Source of the DNA: CAWHHZ01 sp963829355
Lineage (GTDB): Bacteria > Acidobacteriota > Thermoanaerobaculia > Gp7-AA8 > JAHWKK01
DNA length: 64,000 nt
Assembly: GCA_963829355.1 (NCBI GenBank)
Contig: CAWHHZ010000032.1
Location: forward strand, 62,001 to 126,000
Direction: 5' to 3'
In this document: positions 54,404-62,800 of the stretch, piece by piece
How positions within the stretch are numbered: position 1 is the stretch's first letter
Layout: the number at the start of each line of letters is the position of its first letter
Made by a program: the position numbers and the translations under genes
Notes under the pieces: generated by a model
What the model was told of the DNA's origin: nothing
Databases searched by the model: none
What the model saw: only the letters and a program-made list of their open reading frames with translations

Positions 54404-54790
54404 TCAGATCTGGATGAGAGGAATTCTGAGCTTTTTCGCAGCAGCCACCATCCGAGTATCGTAGGCAGCGAGCCTGATCTCGATCCCCTGGTTCCGGAGG
54501 AAGACGAGGGTAGCCAGATGCATCGCATCGAGTGTTCGAACCGGAACAGGAAACGGCTCGGTGACTCGTCGGAGAATCTCACGCGAGAGCTCGGCGATGG
54601 CGATCGATTCTATGAGTTGCCGCGCCGCATCTCCGTGTGAAGTCTGTAGCCTTCTTCGATTGATTGAGCTCCAGAGCTCGTACTCGAGAAGTCGGCTGGA
54701 GACGATCTCCTGCTGCCAGAACTCCTCGGAAGGGTGCCTGTCCTCGGCGAACAGCTCCGCCAGGGCAACCGAGGTGTCGAGGTAGATCAC
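54404..54790 (-). CDS. PIN-domain toxin, VapC-like
   Basis: A 128-residue PIN ribonuclease: Asp5 (MIYLDTSVALAELF), a Glu in SSRLLEYELWS, and the C-terminal acidic group in VRTLDAMHLATLV and LAAYDTRMVAAA. The start overlaps the antitoxin stop by 4 bases. This is the second of three PIN modules in the 46-57 kb region. Confidence 0.9.
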   Translation of the reverse strand: MIYLDTSVALAELFAEDRHPSEEFWQQEIVSSRLLEYELWSSINRRRLQTSHGDAARQLIESIAIAELSREILRRVTEPFPVPVRTLDAMHLATLVFLRNQGIEIRLAAYDTRMVAAAKKLRIPLIQI

Positions 54791-55074
54791 CGATCCTCTC
54801 TCTGATCGGAAAGATCGCCGAGAAGCTCCTCGAGAGTCGCGATAGGATTCCGGGCACTCTTCTGGCGTTTAATCGCCGGGGGAGTCAGCCAACCCTTTCG
54901 TACGGCTTCTGCCAGAATTGCGTCGTTCACGAATTCGGTTCGGCCCGTCTTCGGTGCGCTGATCTCCGCGACAACCCGATCCCTGTCGGTCACGAGAACG
55001 GTTTCACCTTGCGAGGCGATCCGGATGTACTCGCTCAGCTTGTTCTTGAGGACTTTGATGCCTACGCTTCGCAT
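54787..55074 (-). CDS. Phd/YefM-type antitoxin
   Basis: A 95-residue protein whose N-terminal part (MRSVGIKVLKNKLSEYIRIA, then GETVLVTDRDRVVAEI) is typical of the Phd/YefM antitoxin fold, which represses its own operon. The C-terminal tail is charged and would bind the VapC-like toxin, with which it overlaps by 4 bases. ATG 55074 is preferred over 55083. Confidence 0.88.
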   Translation of the reverse strand: MRSVGIKVLKNKLSEYIRIASQGETVLVTDRDRVVAEISAPKTGRTEFVNDAILAEAVRKGWLTPPAIKRQKSARNPIATLEELLGDLSDQREDR

Positions 55075-55081
55075 GACTCTC

Positions 55082-55110
55082 AATGTGGCGCCCGGTAGCT
55101 ACCTTGTCAA
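55082..55110 (-). promoter_or_regulatory. Possible promoter of the Phd-VapC pair
   Basis: On the minus strand a perfect -35 TTGACA (55105-55110) is followed after 17 bases by a weak -10 CACATT (55082-55087), 7 bases before ATG 55074. As with the pair at 46731, the mRNA would be leaderless. Confidence 0.4.
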
Positions 55111-55190
55111 GGTTCTCACGATTCAGCCCCAATGGCCCGAACCCGGCGGTAGGGAGAGCCTCCCGGCGAGCCGAGATCGCGCCAGCGGCT

Positions 55191-55285
55191 CGCCCCCGGT
55201 GGAGGATCACTCGCCGCTCGCCTCTCGCCGCTCCTTCCTCACTCGCTTCTCGTCTCTCGCCCCTCGCCTCTCGCCCCCGCCACAG
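55191..55285. repeat. Degenerate array CTCGCCTCTCGCC
   Basis: Units CTCGCCGCTCGCCTCTCGCC and CTCGTCTCTCGCCCCTCGCC repeat over about 95 bases between the antitoxin and the small protein gene. No gene is present. Confidence 0.7.
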
Positions 55286-55336
55286 CTAGAGTTCGGGCCA
55301 GTCCTCCGTACCGCCGCTCCGCGATAGAATACCGCC

Positions 55337-55540
55337 ATGGATATCTGGGTACGGAAGTGCCGCTCCTTCGAAGAAGAACAGGAGGCAGACCGGGAGTTCT
55401 GGCGGCAGCTCACCCCGAGTCAGCGGATTGCCATCGTTGAGGATCTTCGCCAGCAGGAGCTCAGAAGAAGGGGAGAGAGTGAGCAAAGACTTCGAAGAGT
55501 TGCTCGAGTTGTTAAAGCTCGAAGGAGAATCCAACAGTGA
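55337..55540 (+). CDS. Small partner protein of a nucleotidyltransferase module
   Basis: A 67-residue protein (FEEEQEADREFWRQLTPSQR, then QRLRRVARVVK) that resembles the small proteins encoded just upstream of AbiEii-like nucleotidyltransferase genes, where both are thought to form a toxin-antitoxin-like pair. Here the following nucleotidyltransferase frame is reduced to 22 codons, so the partner is orphaned. The family link is from memory of the pattern and is moderate. Confidence 0.65.
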   Translation: MDIWVRKCRSFEEEQEADREFWRQLTPSQRIAIVEDLRQQELRRRGESEQRLRRVARVVKARRRIQQ

Positions 55541-55547
55541 CGAATAA
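55479..55547 (+). pseudogene. Remnant 5' end of a nucleotidyltransferase gene
   Basis: A GTG with a good AGGGGAGAG ribosome site opens a 22-codon frame (KDFEELLELLKLEGE) that stops at 55545. The opening resembles the N-terminus of nucleotidyltransferases paired with the upstream small protein, but no glycine-serine catalytic motif follows; the cupin gene begins at 55537. It is best read as a truncated remnant. Confidence 0.5.
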
Positions 55548-55911
55548 TCTCCCCACGGCGATCAATCTTGCCGAAAAACTCTCGAGGTTCAGCGAGCACT
55601 GGTCCCCGAAGATCGTCGGAGAGCTCAACGGTCAGCACGTAAAGCTCGCGAAGCTTCTCGGCGAGTTCGACTGGCACCATCACGAGAATGAGGACGAGCT
55701 TTTCATGGTCGTGAAGGGACATCTCACAATCCGTCTGCGGGATCGGAGCATCGAGCTCGACGAGGGTGAGCTCTTCATCGTCCCGCGGGGCGTGGAGCAC
55801 CAGCCTTACGCCGCAGAAGAGGTCCACGTCCTGCTGTTCGAGCCCGTATCGACACTGAACACGGGCAACGTGCGGACCGAGAAGACGGTGGAGACGCTGG
55901 AGTGGCTGTAG
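55537..55911 (+). CDS. Cupin-domain protein
   Basis: A 124-residue single-domain cupin. Motif 1 has the metal ligands in HHHENEDELFMVVKG and motif 2 is LDEGELFIVPRGVEHQP. Such proteins bind a divalent metal and may be isomerases, dioxygenases or sensors; the substrate is unknown. GTG start with AAGGAG 9 bases upstream. It lies among toxin-antitoxin genes but has no evident link to them. Confidence 0.88.
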   Translation: MTNNLPTAINLAEKLSRFSEHWSPKIVGELNGQHVKLAKLLGEFDWHHHENEDELFMVVKGHLTIRLRDRSIELDEGELFIVPRGVEHQPYAAEEVHVLLFEPVSTLNTGNVRTEKTVETLEWL

Positions 55912-55929
55912 GAAGATGACGTCTGGCTT

Positions 55930-55946
55930 TCATGATACCATCATGA
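55930..55946. promoter_or_regulatory. Probable antitoxin operator (palindrome)
   Basis: A perfect inverted repeat TCATGAT-ACC-ATCATGA lies 1 base before the GTG start of the CopG-like antitoxin. Size, symmetry and position suit an operator for self-repression of the module. Confidence 0.7.
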
Positions 55947-55947
55947 A

Positions 55948-56190
55948 GTGAAGAAGAAGTTCAGCACGATTCTCGATGAAACGATCGTCCGCAGGACCAA
56001 AATCGAGGCTCTGCGACAGGACAAGCAGATCGGTGAAGTGATCGGTGAGGCGCTGGAATCGTATCTGGCTGAGAAGGGTAGCCCCAGGGGCCCGGGCGGG
56101 GTTGTCGCGAGCTCCTGGGGAGTCCTGTCGTTGGATCTCGAGCGAGTAAGCGAGATTCTAAATGAGGAGTCGTATCCTGAGGATCTCTGA
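55948..56190 (+). CDS. CopG/RHH-like antitoxin
   Basis: An 80-residue protein opening KKKFSTILDETIVRRTKIEA, with a helix RQDKQIGEVIGEALESYL, consistent with a ribbon-helix-helix antitoxin. The C-terminal part (VSEILNEESYPEDL) would engage the toxin. It overlaps the PIN toxin by 29 bases and has a palindromic operator just upstream. Confidence 0.78.
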   Translation: MKKKFSTILDETIVRRTKIEALRQDKQIGEVIGEALESYLAEKGSPRGPGGVVASSWGVLSLDLERVSEILNEESYPEDL

Positions 56191-56680
56191 AGTTGTCGCG
56201 GGCTCGAAGATCTTTGTGGATGCCACGATTTTCATCTACCACTTCACCGGGCTGTCGCACCAGTGCCGCGGCTTTCTCGAACGATGCGAACGAGGGGAGA
56301 TCGCGGGCGTGACGTCGACGACGGTCCTCGCGGAGACCTCGCACCGGCTGATGATGATCGAGGCGGTTGCGCGAGGGCTGGTCGAACCAGGGAACGTCGC
56401 CTCGAAACTGCGATCGAAGCGGGCGATCGTGCGGAAGCTGAATGTCTATCAGGAGCAGCTCGACCGGATTCCCCTGATGGGGATCGCCGTCCACTCTGTC
56501 GATGTCCCGGCGTTCGACCGTTCGCGCCACGGCCGGGCGAAGTACGGGCTTCTCACCAACGACTCGCTGGTCCTCGCATCCGCCGAGAATGCCGGAGTCG
56601 ACGGGATCGCGACGGCAGATCGCGATTTCATCCGTATTCGAGAAGTCGAGATCTACGCACCTTCGGATCTCAAGCGGTAA
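56162..56680 (+). CDS. PIN-domain toxin
   Basis: A 172-residue PIN protein with Asp20 (IFVDATIFIYHF), Glu in TTVLAETSHRL, and the C-terminal acidic set LTNDSLVLASAENAGVDG followed by ATADRDF. It forms the third PIN module of the region with the overlapping antitoxin. The N-terminus overlaps the antitoxin by 29 bases, longer than the usual 4. Confidence 0.87.
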   Translation: MRSRILRISEVVAGSKIFVDATIFIYHFTGLSHQCRGFLERCERGEIAGVTSTTVLAETSHRLMMIEAVARGLVEPGNVASKLRSKRAIVRKLNVYQEQLDRIPLMGIAVHSVDVPAFDRSRHGRAKYGLLTNDSLVLASAENAGVDGIATADRDFIRIREVEIYAPSDLKR

Positions 56681-56748
56681 TTGATCGCAACGGAGTCGTC
56701 AGTAGCACGTGCCGCGTGTGCTTTGCAGGGGACTTCGAAACAGGTCAC

Positions 56749-58935
56749 CTATCGCCGCGACACAGCCCGCAGCCGAGTGGGAGCAAAGCGAATGAAGCTG
56801 CGAGTGGCAGAACTGTACGGTTGCTCGTACAGAGTCTCCTCCAGGATGACCGCTGTTCCGTCGGGTACGAGGTTGGCGCCCCCGCAGCTGTTGCGGAATA
56901 GATAGTGAGGCTCGTGGGGGAAGGGCGTGACGAGCTGGCCGGCTGCGTCGACGACGATCCGGTAGATGTGAGACAAGGCGTCGCAGCCTTCCTCATCAGC
57001 CGCAATCCAGCTCAGCATCCACCCGCTCCTCCTGCGAGTCACGGCCAGATCGCTGTCGAAACCACCTCCGAGTGAGACGACCGTGCCGCCGCCGTCTCCA
57101 GACACAATCTGGCCCTCCGAATCCAGGACGACCGTTCGAATATGATCGTTGCCATTGATCCAGGCGATGAGCAGCCGGCCGTCGTGTGCTGCCATGAGAG
57201 GGCGCTGCGGGTTCACCACAGGCGGGATGACGGGCAGACGCGGTACCGTCGTTTCGAGCCGCGCGTTGAGTACTTCGACGGCAAATCCCTCCCAGGCCAG
57301 GCCGAGGAAAAAATTCGGGCCGACCGAGACGATGTCACGGATTGGCGGGAAGTACTGATCGAATTTTCTCTCGGCGACCGGCTCCATGTCATCGTCGAGC
57401 AGAACCAGATTGTCTATCGTCACCCCCCACGGCCGGGATGTGTAATACAGAAGCAACCCAGACTCTCCGGCTGCAGCACCCTCCACCGTGAAGTCCTCCT
57501 CGAGTGCCAGCTCATCGATCGACATCGACAGTCGATCGTCAGATGTCCGCCGGAGGGTCACGATGGCGACCTTACCTGGATCACTCTCGAGTGGTGAGAT
57601 TACGTACGTCGTGTCGTTCCAGGTGGCCACGGCGACCCGGTGCGGCAGTAGGTTCTGGTTCGCTCGAGCATTCAGCGCGTCAACGAGCGGCAGATGGAGG
57701 ATCGGCATCCCGGCGCGGTTTACGACGGTCGCCATCAGAGTTCCTTCGAGACCATAGACGACGAGCCAGTCGTGTCCCCACTCGATCATTTCCAGAAGGA
57801 TCGCGTTGGCGGCGCGCTGCGACAGCTGATGCTCCTCCACAAGTGAATCACCTTCAATCCGGGCCAGAGCGTATGGCTTAGGCCACTTGTGCGTTCCGTT
57901 TGCCTCGAACTCCGTGAAGGCTACAAACCAGGTGGTGTGCGACCGGTAGAGAATGTCGGCGACTAGTGTTTTATCGAGGACGACTGGAGACGCGTCGAGC
58001 TGTCGTCCATCCGCAGAGAGTCGATCGAGGTAGGTAATCCCTTCGTAGCCATCCGTACACGCCAGCAGCCACTGATGGCCGACCCACTCCATCGCGAGAC
58101 TGGTGCATGGCGCCTCCAGGTTGATCTCGCGCTGGTGGAGAACCTCGAGCATGCTGGACAAGGAGACGAAGTCGATTGTTCCTGACGAGGCCGCAGTCCG
58201 CCGGAGCAGTGTGACCTGCTCACCGTTCCAGAACGCATCGATCAAATCGTCGCGTGGGGCGACTTCGAGGCGTGGAAGCAGTTGAGAACCCTCGAGCTCA
58301 TAGAGCATGACGCCGGAGGCGGTGCGTATGACTGCGATGATGCCGGAGGTCGTCTGAACGAGCTGACTCAGCGTAGCTCCTTCGACGGGCTCGATCGTGT
58401 CAATCAGTATTTCTAGGCTCGTCGTGAGCCGTATCCCTTCCACCCTCTGTGGGGTATAGCTCACAGGGGACCACAGCACGACCCACCCCTCCTCCGTTGC
58501 CTCGGTTGCTCCCACTCTCCCGGCAGTCTCGAGCGGACCACCGACTACATGGCCCCTGGCGTCGAGCAGTGTGAGGTCGATCAAGTCAGTTCCCCAATGC
58601 CCGGTGACGAGCAACACCTCGCGTCCGTTGGTCGCCGCGGTGACCTCTGAGGTCAAACCGATCGAGGCTACGAATACCCGCGACGGAGTGAGCGGCTCAC
58701 CATCGAGACTGAACGGGCGGACCCACACCTCGTAGCTATCCCATTTCGTGGGGCCGGTAAGAGTCAGGAAGACCGCCATCATCGAGTCATCGAGCTCGAG
58801 GAGATCTACTTGAATGATGTCGTCGACACCCTGCCCCAGCGGAGCAGGATCGACCGGAGCCTTCAAGGGAAGGGCTGCGGTCAGCGGAAGTGCGGAGAGC
58901 ACTGTTGCAAACGTAAGGAGTTTCCAAAATCGCAT
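56749..58935 (-). CDS. Secreted protein, probable beta-propeller-like repeats
   Basis: A 728-residue exported protein with a signal peptide (FWKLLTFATVLSALPLTAA). The body is composed of many short segments with the pattern hydrophobic - Trp - hydrophobic (for example EVLLVTGHWG, GHQWLLACTDG, DGRLLIAWING, SGWMLSWIAADE), suggesting blades of a beta-propeller. No catalytic motif or family was recognised. ATG 58935 is used; TTG 58938 is also in frame. It stands alone. Confidence 0.75.
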   Translation of the reverse strand: MRFWKLLTFATVLSALPLTAALPLKAPVDPAPLGQGVDDIIQVDLLELDDSMMAVFLTLTGPTKWDSYEVWVRPFSLDGEPLTPSRVFVASIGLTSEVTAATNGREVLLVTGHWGTDLIDLTLLDARGHVVGGPLETAGRVGATEATEEGWVVLWSPVSYTPQRVEGIRLTTSLEILIDTIEPVEGATLSQLVQTTSGIIAVIRTASGVMLYELEGSQLLPRLEVAPRDDLIDAFWNGEQVTLLRRTAASSGTIDFVSLSSMLEVLHQREINLEAPCTSLAMEWVGHQWLLACTDGYEGITYLDRLSADGRQLDASPVVLDKTLVADILYRSHTTWFVAFTEFEANGTHKWPKPYALARIEGDSLVEEHQLSQRAANAILLEMIEWGHDWLVVYGLEGTLMATVVNRAGMPILHLPLVDALNARANQNLLPHRVAVATWNDTTYVISPLESDPGKVAIVTLRRTSDDRLSMSIDELALEEDFTVEGAAAGESGLLLYYTSRPWGVTIDNLVLLDDDMEPVAERKFDQYFPPIRDIVSVGPNFFLGLAWEGFAVEVLNARLETTVPRLPVIPPVVNPQRPLMAAHDGRLLIAWINGNDHIRTVVLDSEGQIVSGDGGGTVVSLGGGFDSDLAVTRRRSGWMLSWIAADEEGCDALSHIYRIVVDAAGQLVTPFPHEPHYLFRNSCGGANLVPDGTAVILEETLYEQPYSSATRSFIRFAPTRLRAVSRR

Positions 58936-59080
58936 CAACTGCTGATACGTTAGTCGCGCTATTCTCGTCTAGCGAGTGAATGACAATAGCGAATGCGAAC
59001 ATGCTCACGGAGATCCCTCCCCTGGCTCGGGGGCTGGCCGGACCGAGCTGCGGTCAAAGGAACGTTCTGCGGTGGGTAAG

Positions 59081-59565
59081 TCAGAGCAGCGAAGAGGCCC
59101 AGGAGTCGCTGGCGGGCCGTTCGAAAGCCTGTCGGTAGGTGGCGAGATGGTCGAGAGAGGTGTCGAAGACCGGGCTGTCTTTGCTGATCTCTTTTGCCTG
59201 CGCGGCTTTACGGAACCCGGGCGCTCGATGCCGCGGATCTCTCCCGCCTTGTCGCGATACCAGATCTTGCCGGAGCTGAGCATGTCGATCTCGAGATGTT
59301 CTCCCAGGGCGCGGACGAACCTGAAAAGAGAGTCGATCGAACAGCCGCCGGGGGCGACGCTCTCGTCGGCGGCGATCACGAGAAATTGATCGTCCCGGAT
59401 TTCGTGTGAGGCAGGAACCGGCGCGCCATGCGCGGTCCATTGCGAAAGAAAGTTCGGCACCTCAGTGTCGATGATCTCGCGCTCGTCCGCCGTCAGCGGC
59501 CGATTCGCGGCGAAGATCCACGCTTTCGATTTGTCGGGGAGGGCTTTGAATTCAGTGTAGGGCAT
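59081..59565 (-). CDS. Uncharacterised 161-residue protein, frameshifted
   Basis: The N-terminal part (MPYTEFKALPDKSKAWIFAA, then RPLTADEREII and GGCSIDSLFRFVR) resembles a family of small uncharacterised bacterial proteins of about 160 residues, some misannotated as ABC transporter ATPases. At CCCGGG (59216-59221) the frame breaks: read straight on it continues into an unnatural basic tail to 59005, whereas one added G gives GFRKAAQAKEISKDSPVFDT and ends ERPASDSWASSLL at 59081, giving the expected length. ATG 59565 starts just after a GATGAACG array. Confidence 0.7.
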
Positions 59566-59579
59566 GGTGGCTCCTGGAA

Positions 59580-59868
59580 CGATGAAGGATGAACGATGAA
59601 CGATGAACGATGAACGATGAACGATGAACGATGAACGATGAACGATGAACGATGAAAGATGGGTCTTGTGGTGAGCCGACGTCATCCTGAGCCGCCGGAT
59701 CCCGCGAAGCGGGAGGAGGACGGTCGAAGGATCGCGTACGGCCCGACTGTCAGGACGGAAAGAACGCGACAGTCAGGACGGACGCGATCCTTCCCCCGCG
59801 GAGCGGGGTCAGGATGACAGGCCCTTTTCATCATTTCATCGTTCATCGTTCATCGTTCATCGTTCGTC
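59580..59868. repeat. GATGAACG arms flanking GTCATCCTGAGC-family copy F
   Basis: The 307-base gap 59566-59872 has no gene. Left arm: nearly perfect GATGAAC-GAT units (59580-59660). Centre: element copy F (59681-59818), with its own inverted ends GTCATCCTGAGCCGCCGGAT and GGGGTCAGGATGAC. Right arm: reverse-complement units CGTTCATCGTTCATC (59828-59868). The arms flank the element symmetrically, a nested structure. Confidence 0.88.
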
Positions 59869-59872
59869 TTCT

Positions 59873-62800
59873 TCACTCCTCGATCGCGATTCTCACGATC
59901 TCCTTCTGTTGCTGGTCATGACGATGGTGCGAACCGGTGGCGGGGGAGGCGCTGAAGTTCCGGCCGACGTAGCGGAGCTTCCGGTCGCCGATGGCAGTTT
60001 CCAGACGCTCATCGATGAAGTCCCAGCCGCCCATGTTGCGGGGCTCTTCCTGGACCCACAGAACTTCGGGAGCGTTCTCGAAACGGCTGACGAACTCTTC
60101 CAGTTTGGCCTGGGGCCACGGATAGAACTGTTCGAGACGGAGAATCGCGATGTCGTCCCGTTTCTCGTCCCGTGCATTCTTCAGGTCATAAAAGATCTTT
60201 CCTGACGTGATCAGAACTCGCTTCACGGCTTCCGGTGCAATCGAGCCGTCGAGCACGCCCGGATCGTCGAGCACCGGCTCGAATCCGCCGTTTCTGAACT
60301 CGTCGAGCGTCGAGGTGGCTTGCGGGTACCTGAGGAGGAACTTCGGTGTCATGATTACGAGAGGTTTCCGCGGCTTGTTCTGCATCTGCCTTCTCAGTAC
60401 ATGGAAGTACTGAGCGGGCGTCGTCGCATTCACGACCTGCATGTTCCCCTCGGCGCACAGCACCAGGAACCTCTCGAGCCGTGCACTCGAGTGCTCGGGA
60501 CCCTGCCCTTCGTACCCGTGAGGGAGCAGGAGCGTAAGACCGCTGTGCTGTCCCCATTTCTCTTCGGCGCTCGAGATGAACTGATCGATCACGATCTGAG
60601 CGCCGTTCATGAAGTCGCCAAACTGCGCCTCCCAGCAGACGAGCGCGTCCTGGTCGGCGACCGAGTACCCGTACTCGAAGCCGAGGACCGCATACTCCGA
60701 GAGCAGTGAGTCGTAGATCGCGAGAGTCACCGGCGGGCCGTCCGTCTGCTCGACCTCGTCTCGCGGCATCTCGTAGTCCGGCTCCTCGAGACTCCACTGC
60801 TCGTCAGGAGCCGGGTAGTTCTTCGCAAGCTGATTGATCGGGATCCAGACCCGCCCATTCTTGTAGTCGTGCAGCACGGCGTGTCTTTGCGAGAAGGTTC
60901 CTCGCCCCGTGTCCTGCCCCGTGATCCGCACCCGGAAGCCGTCCTGAAGAAGCGTACCGAAGGCGAGGGCCTCGGCAAGGGACCAATCGACTTTCTCCTC
61001 GCCGGACATCATCTTCCGGCGCTTGTCCATGAAGTTCTTGAGCCGGGGATGAAGTGTAAAGCCCTCGGGCAGGCTCGTCAGAGCGGATCCGACTTCCTGA
61101 AGCTTTTCATCCGCGACCGCAGTTTCCGGCGACGGCTTGTTCTGGAATCCCGTCTCCTCCTCGTCGGTCCATAGAGGGGGCTGGGGTCGTTCCCGCTTCT
61201 CGCTCTCTTTGGTCTTGTCGAACGCCGCTTCCATCTTCTCGCGGAAATCGTCGAGCCACTGTTCCGCCTCTTCGGGATCGAGATCTCCCTTCCGCAGGAG
61301 TGCCTCGGTGTAGAGTTTTCTGACGGAGCGATGATCCTTGATCAGGCTGTACATCTTCGGCTGCGTCATCGACGGATCATCGGCCTCGTTGTGACCGTGA
61401 CGCCGGTAGCAGAACATGTCGAGAACGACATCCTTCTTGAAGTGCTGCCGGAACGCCATCGCCAGCTCGACCGCTCTGATACATGCCTCCGGATCATCTC
61501 CGTTGACGTGGAAGATCGGCGCCTGGATCATCTTCGCAATGTCGGTCGCGTAGACGGAGGAGCGAGCATGTTCGGGAGCGGTGGTGAAACCGATCTGATT
61601 GTTGACGACGATGTGGACCGTTCCCCCCGTTCGGAAACCCTTGAGCTGGGAGAGGTTCAGCAACTCCGCGACCACTCCCTGTCCGGCGAAGGCCGCATCG
61701 CCGTGGACCAGCACCGGGACGATCTTGTTTCGCTCCCGATCGTTTCTCAGCTTCTGTTTTGCCCTCGCCATGCCTTCGGTGACGGGATCGACCGCCTCGA
61801 GGTGACTCGGGTTCGACGCGAGTGTAATTCTGAGCTCGTTCCCCTTGGGTGAGGTGTGGACGCCCTCGGTTCCGAGGTGGTACTTGACGTCTCCCGATCC
61901 CTGCGTCGTCTGCGGATCGAGGTCCCCTTCGAACTCCGAGAAGATCTTCTCGTACGATTTTCCGAGAACGTTCGCGAGCACGTTGAGCCGTCCTCGGTGC
62001 GCCATACCCATGACGACATCCTCGACCCCATCGTCAGCGGAGATCGTGAAGAGGTGGTCGAGCATCGGGATCAGAGTCTCTGCTCCCTCGAGAGAAAAAC
62101 GTTTGTGGCCGACGTACTTCGTGTGCAGAAATCGTTCGAAGGCTTCCGAGTCGTTGAGCTTCCGCAGAATCCTCCGCTTGACCTCGCCGTCGAGTGACCA
62201 TTGATTCCGGGTCGGCTCCATCCGGTCCTGCAGCCACCTCTTCTGATTCGGATCCTGGATGTGCATGAACTCAGGTCCGATCTTTCCGCAGTAGGTCTGA
62301 CGGAGTGTGTTGAGAATGTCGCGGAGCTTCGCCGTCTCGAGACCGCAGAGACCGCCACAGATGAATTCGCGGTCGAGATCCCAGAGCGTGTACCCGTAGT
62401 AGATCGGATTCAGTTCCGGGTGGTGCGAGAGGTCGTATTCGAGCGGATTGAGATCAGCAATGAGATGTCCGCGTACGCGGTACGCGTTGATCATCCTGAG
62501 AACACCCGCCTGACGTGTGATCGACTCGACGTGGGCCGAGCCGGCGGCGTACGGGTCGTGCTCGTCCCTGGTCCAGTGAACCGGCTGATACGGGACGCGG
62601 AGTGCTCGGAAGATCTCGTCGTAGAAGTTGTCACTTCCGATCAGGAGCTCGTGGACTCGCGCCAGGAACGCACCCGATTCGGCCCCCTGGATGATTCGGT
62701 GATCGTAGGTGCTGGTCATCGTCATGACCTTGGAGATGCCAAGGTTGGCGAGGACCGAGGGATCAGCGGCGGAATACTCGACGGGGAAGTCGATCTGTCC

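Noticed and set aside
54311..54640. Plus-strand frame beginning with Ser-Asp repeats
   Set aside because: The repeat part is the intergenic array read in frame and the remainder is antisense to the PIN toxin gene; no ribosome site or family match.
59005..59083. Extended C-terminus of the 161-residue protein to 59005
   Set aside because: The extension is an Arg/Ser/Pro-rich shadow of the out-of-frame sequence; the alternative frame gives a family-like ending at 59081.
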